From contig NZ_AP025470.1 in the NCBI RefSeq assembly GCF_024347375.1, positions 1,240,001-1,304,000 on the forward strand: a DNA stretch of 64,000 nt, written 5' to 3'. The translations under genes and the position numbers were made by a program. Below are positions 63,561 through 64,000 of this stretch, one piece after another. Numbering within the stretch: position 1 is the stretch's first letter; each line of letters opens with the position of its first letter. The notes under the pieces are model-generated. The model saw nothing but the letters and a program-made list of their open reading frames with translations. It was not told the DNA's origin and ran no database searches. The stretch is from Vibrio coralliirubri (GTDB lineage: Bacteria > Pseudomonadota > Gammaproteobacteria > Enterobacterales > Vibrionaceae).

Positions 63561-64000
63561 ATGTTCAGTAACACAAAGCGAGTCATTTTGCTTTCGTTAC
63601 TGGCAAGTGCAGCGAACACCGCGTTCGCTGCACCAGCTCCAGTATCCGATCTCAATAGCACCGCAACCAATTCATCATCTTCCTCTCGATCAGCATCTAA
63701 CGAATCAGATATTGAGCGTTTAGAGCGCCTGCTTCAAAATCGCAATCTCGTTCAGCTTCAAATGCAACAGCAAATCGACGACATGGCACTGGAGATCAGT
63801 GAACTTCGTGGTGAGCTGGAACGAAACAGCTACGATATGAAGCAAATGCTAGAGCGTCAGCGTGAACTGTTCATTGAACTGGACCGCGTAAGAGGCGAGG
63901 TGAAAGCAGCAGGAACAGCAACGGTAGCAGTGGCGGCGAGCGAAGGCTCTAAAGACGCTTCTGGTACGTTCAGTACTGATGTGGATGAGCAAACTGCTTA
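63561..64000 (+). CDS. cpoB: CpoB (YbgF), N-terminal part; cut by the window end
   Basis: The ATG at 63561 opens a frame that runs off the window after about 146 codons. A signal peptide ends near AFA/APAP. An Asn/Ser-rich linker and a coiled coil (SDIERLERLLQNRNLVQLQMQQQIDDMALEISELRGELERN) follow, as in CpoB, which coordinates Tol energy with PBP1B at septation. The TPR repeats expected downstream are outside the window. Confidence 0.9.
   Translation, partial: MFSNTKRVILLSLLASAANTAFAAPAPVSDLNSTATNSSSSSRSASNESDIERLERLLQNRNLVQLQMQQQIDDMALEISELRGELERNSYDMKQMLERQRELFIELDRVRGEVKAAGTATVAVAASEGSKDASGTFSTDVDEQTA

Overview
The window is a 64 kb piece of chromosome from a marine gamma-proteobacterium, almost certainly a Vibrio. 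The level is inference from gene content: the OmpU-like porin, monomeric isocitrate dehydrogenase, mukFEB, a c-di-GMP riboswitch in front of tfoY, cydABX-ybgE and tol-pal blocks, and moderate GC content all fit Vibrionaceae; the Splendidus clade is a guess. Nearly all of it is conserved core chromosome. Accessory DNA is limited to two IS3-family insertion sequences, one short tandem repeat array and possibly a chemoreceptor gene.

Layout. 1-5.9 kb: porin, YccT-like periplasmic protein, rluE, monomeric icd. 5.9-12.6 kb: an N-degron protein-turnover block (cspD, clpS, clpA, then infA, ate/bpt and aat), split between clpA and infA by a GCGAGAT tandem array carrying an IS3-family element. 12.6-18 kb: glycine-zipper protein, aroA, yciN, topA. 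18.4-21.1 kb: glgC-glgA glycogen synthesis. 21.3-27.5 kb: alpha/beta hydrolase, DUF2007 protein, TVP38/TMEM64 membrane protein, tfoY behind a c-di-GMP-I riboswitch, purR, torD and divergent torR. 27.6-36.1 kb: elyC, cmoM, mukFEB. 36.15-37.6 kb: an IS150-like element in the loop of what was the mukB terminator. 37.8-42.1 kb: a 1409-residue formate-dehydrogenase-like molybdoenzyme fused to a GltD-type flavin module. 42.2-45.5 kb: a three-gene operon for a lipoprotein with a retropepsin-like domain, an inactive-transglutaminase/7TM protein and a RimK-like ATP-grasp ligase. 45.8-48.7 kb: cmoB, cmoA, yecE. 49-55 kb: aspS, ruvC, an MCP gene, ruvA, ruvB. 55.5-58.7 kb: cydABX-ybgE. 58.9-64 kb: ybgC-tolQRAB-pal-cpoB, with cpoB cut by the window end.

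How the genes work together. ClpS presents N-degron substrates to ClpA, and Ate (Bpt) and Aat add the leucine or phenylalanine that creates such degrons. CmoA, CmoB and CmoM together make the mcmo5U34 wobble base. MukB, E and F form the chromosome condensin. RuvA, B and C process Holliday junctions. CydA, B and X form the oxygen-scavenging bd oxidase behind a perfect FNR site. TolQRAB-Pal-CpoB hold the outer membrane during division.

The least understood parts are the retropepsin/7TM/ATP-grasp operon and the single-chain formate dehydrogenase with its own flavin module. The clearest sequence-level surprise is the IS150-like element, which split a terminator hairpin and carries a strong terminator hairpin at its own left end.
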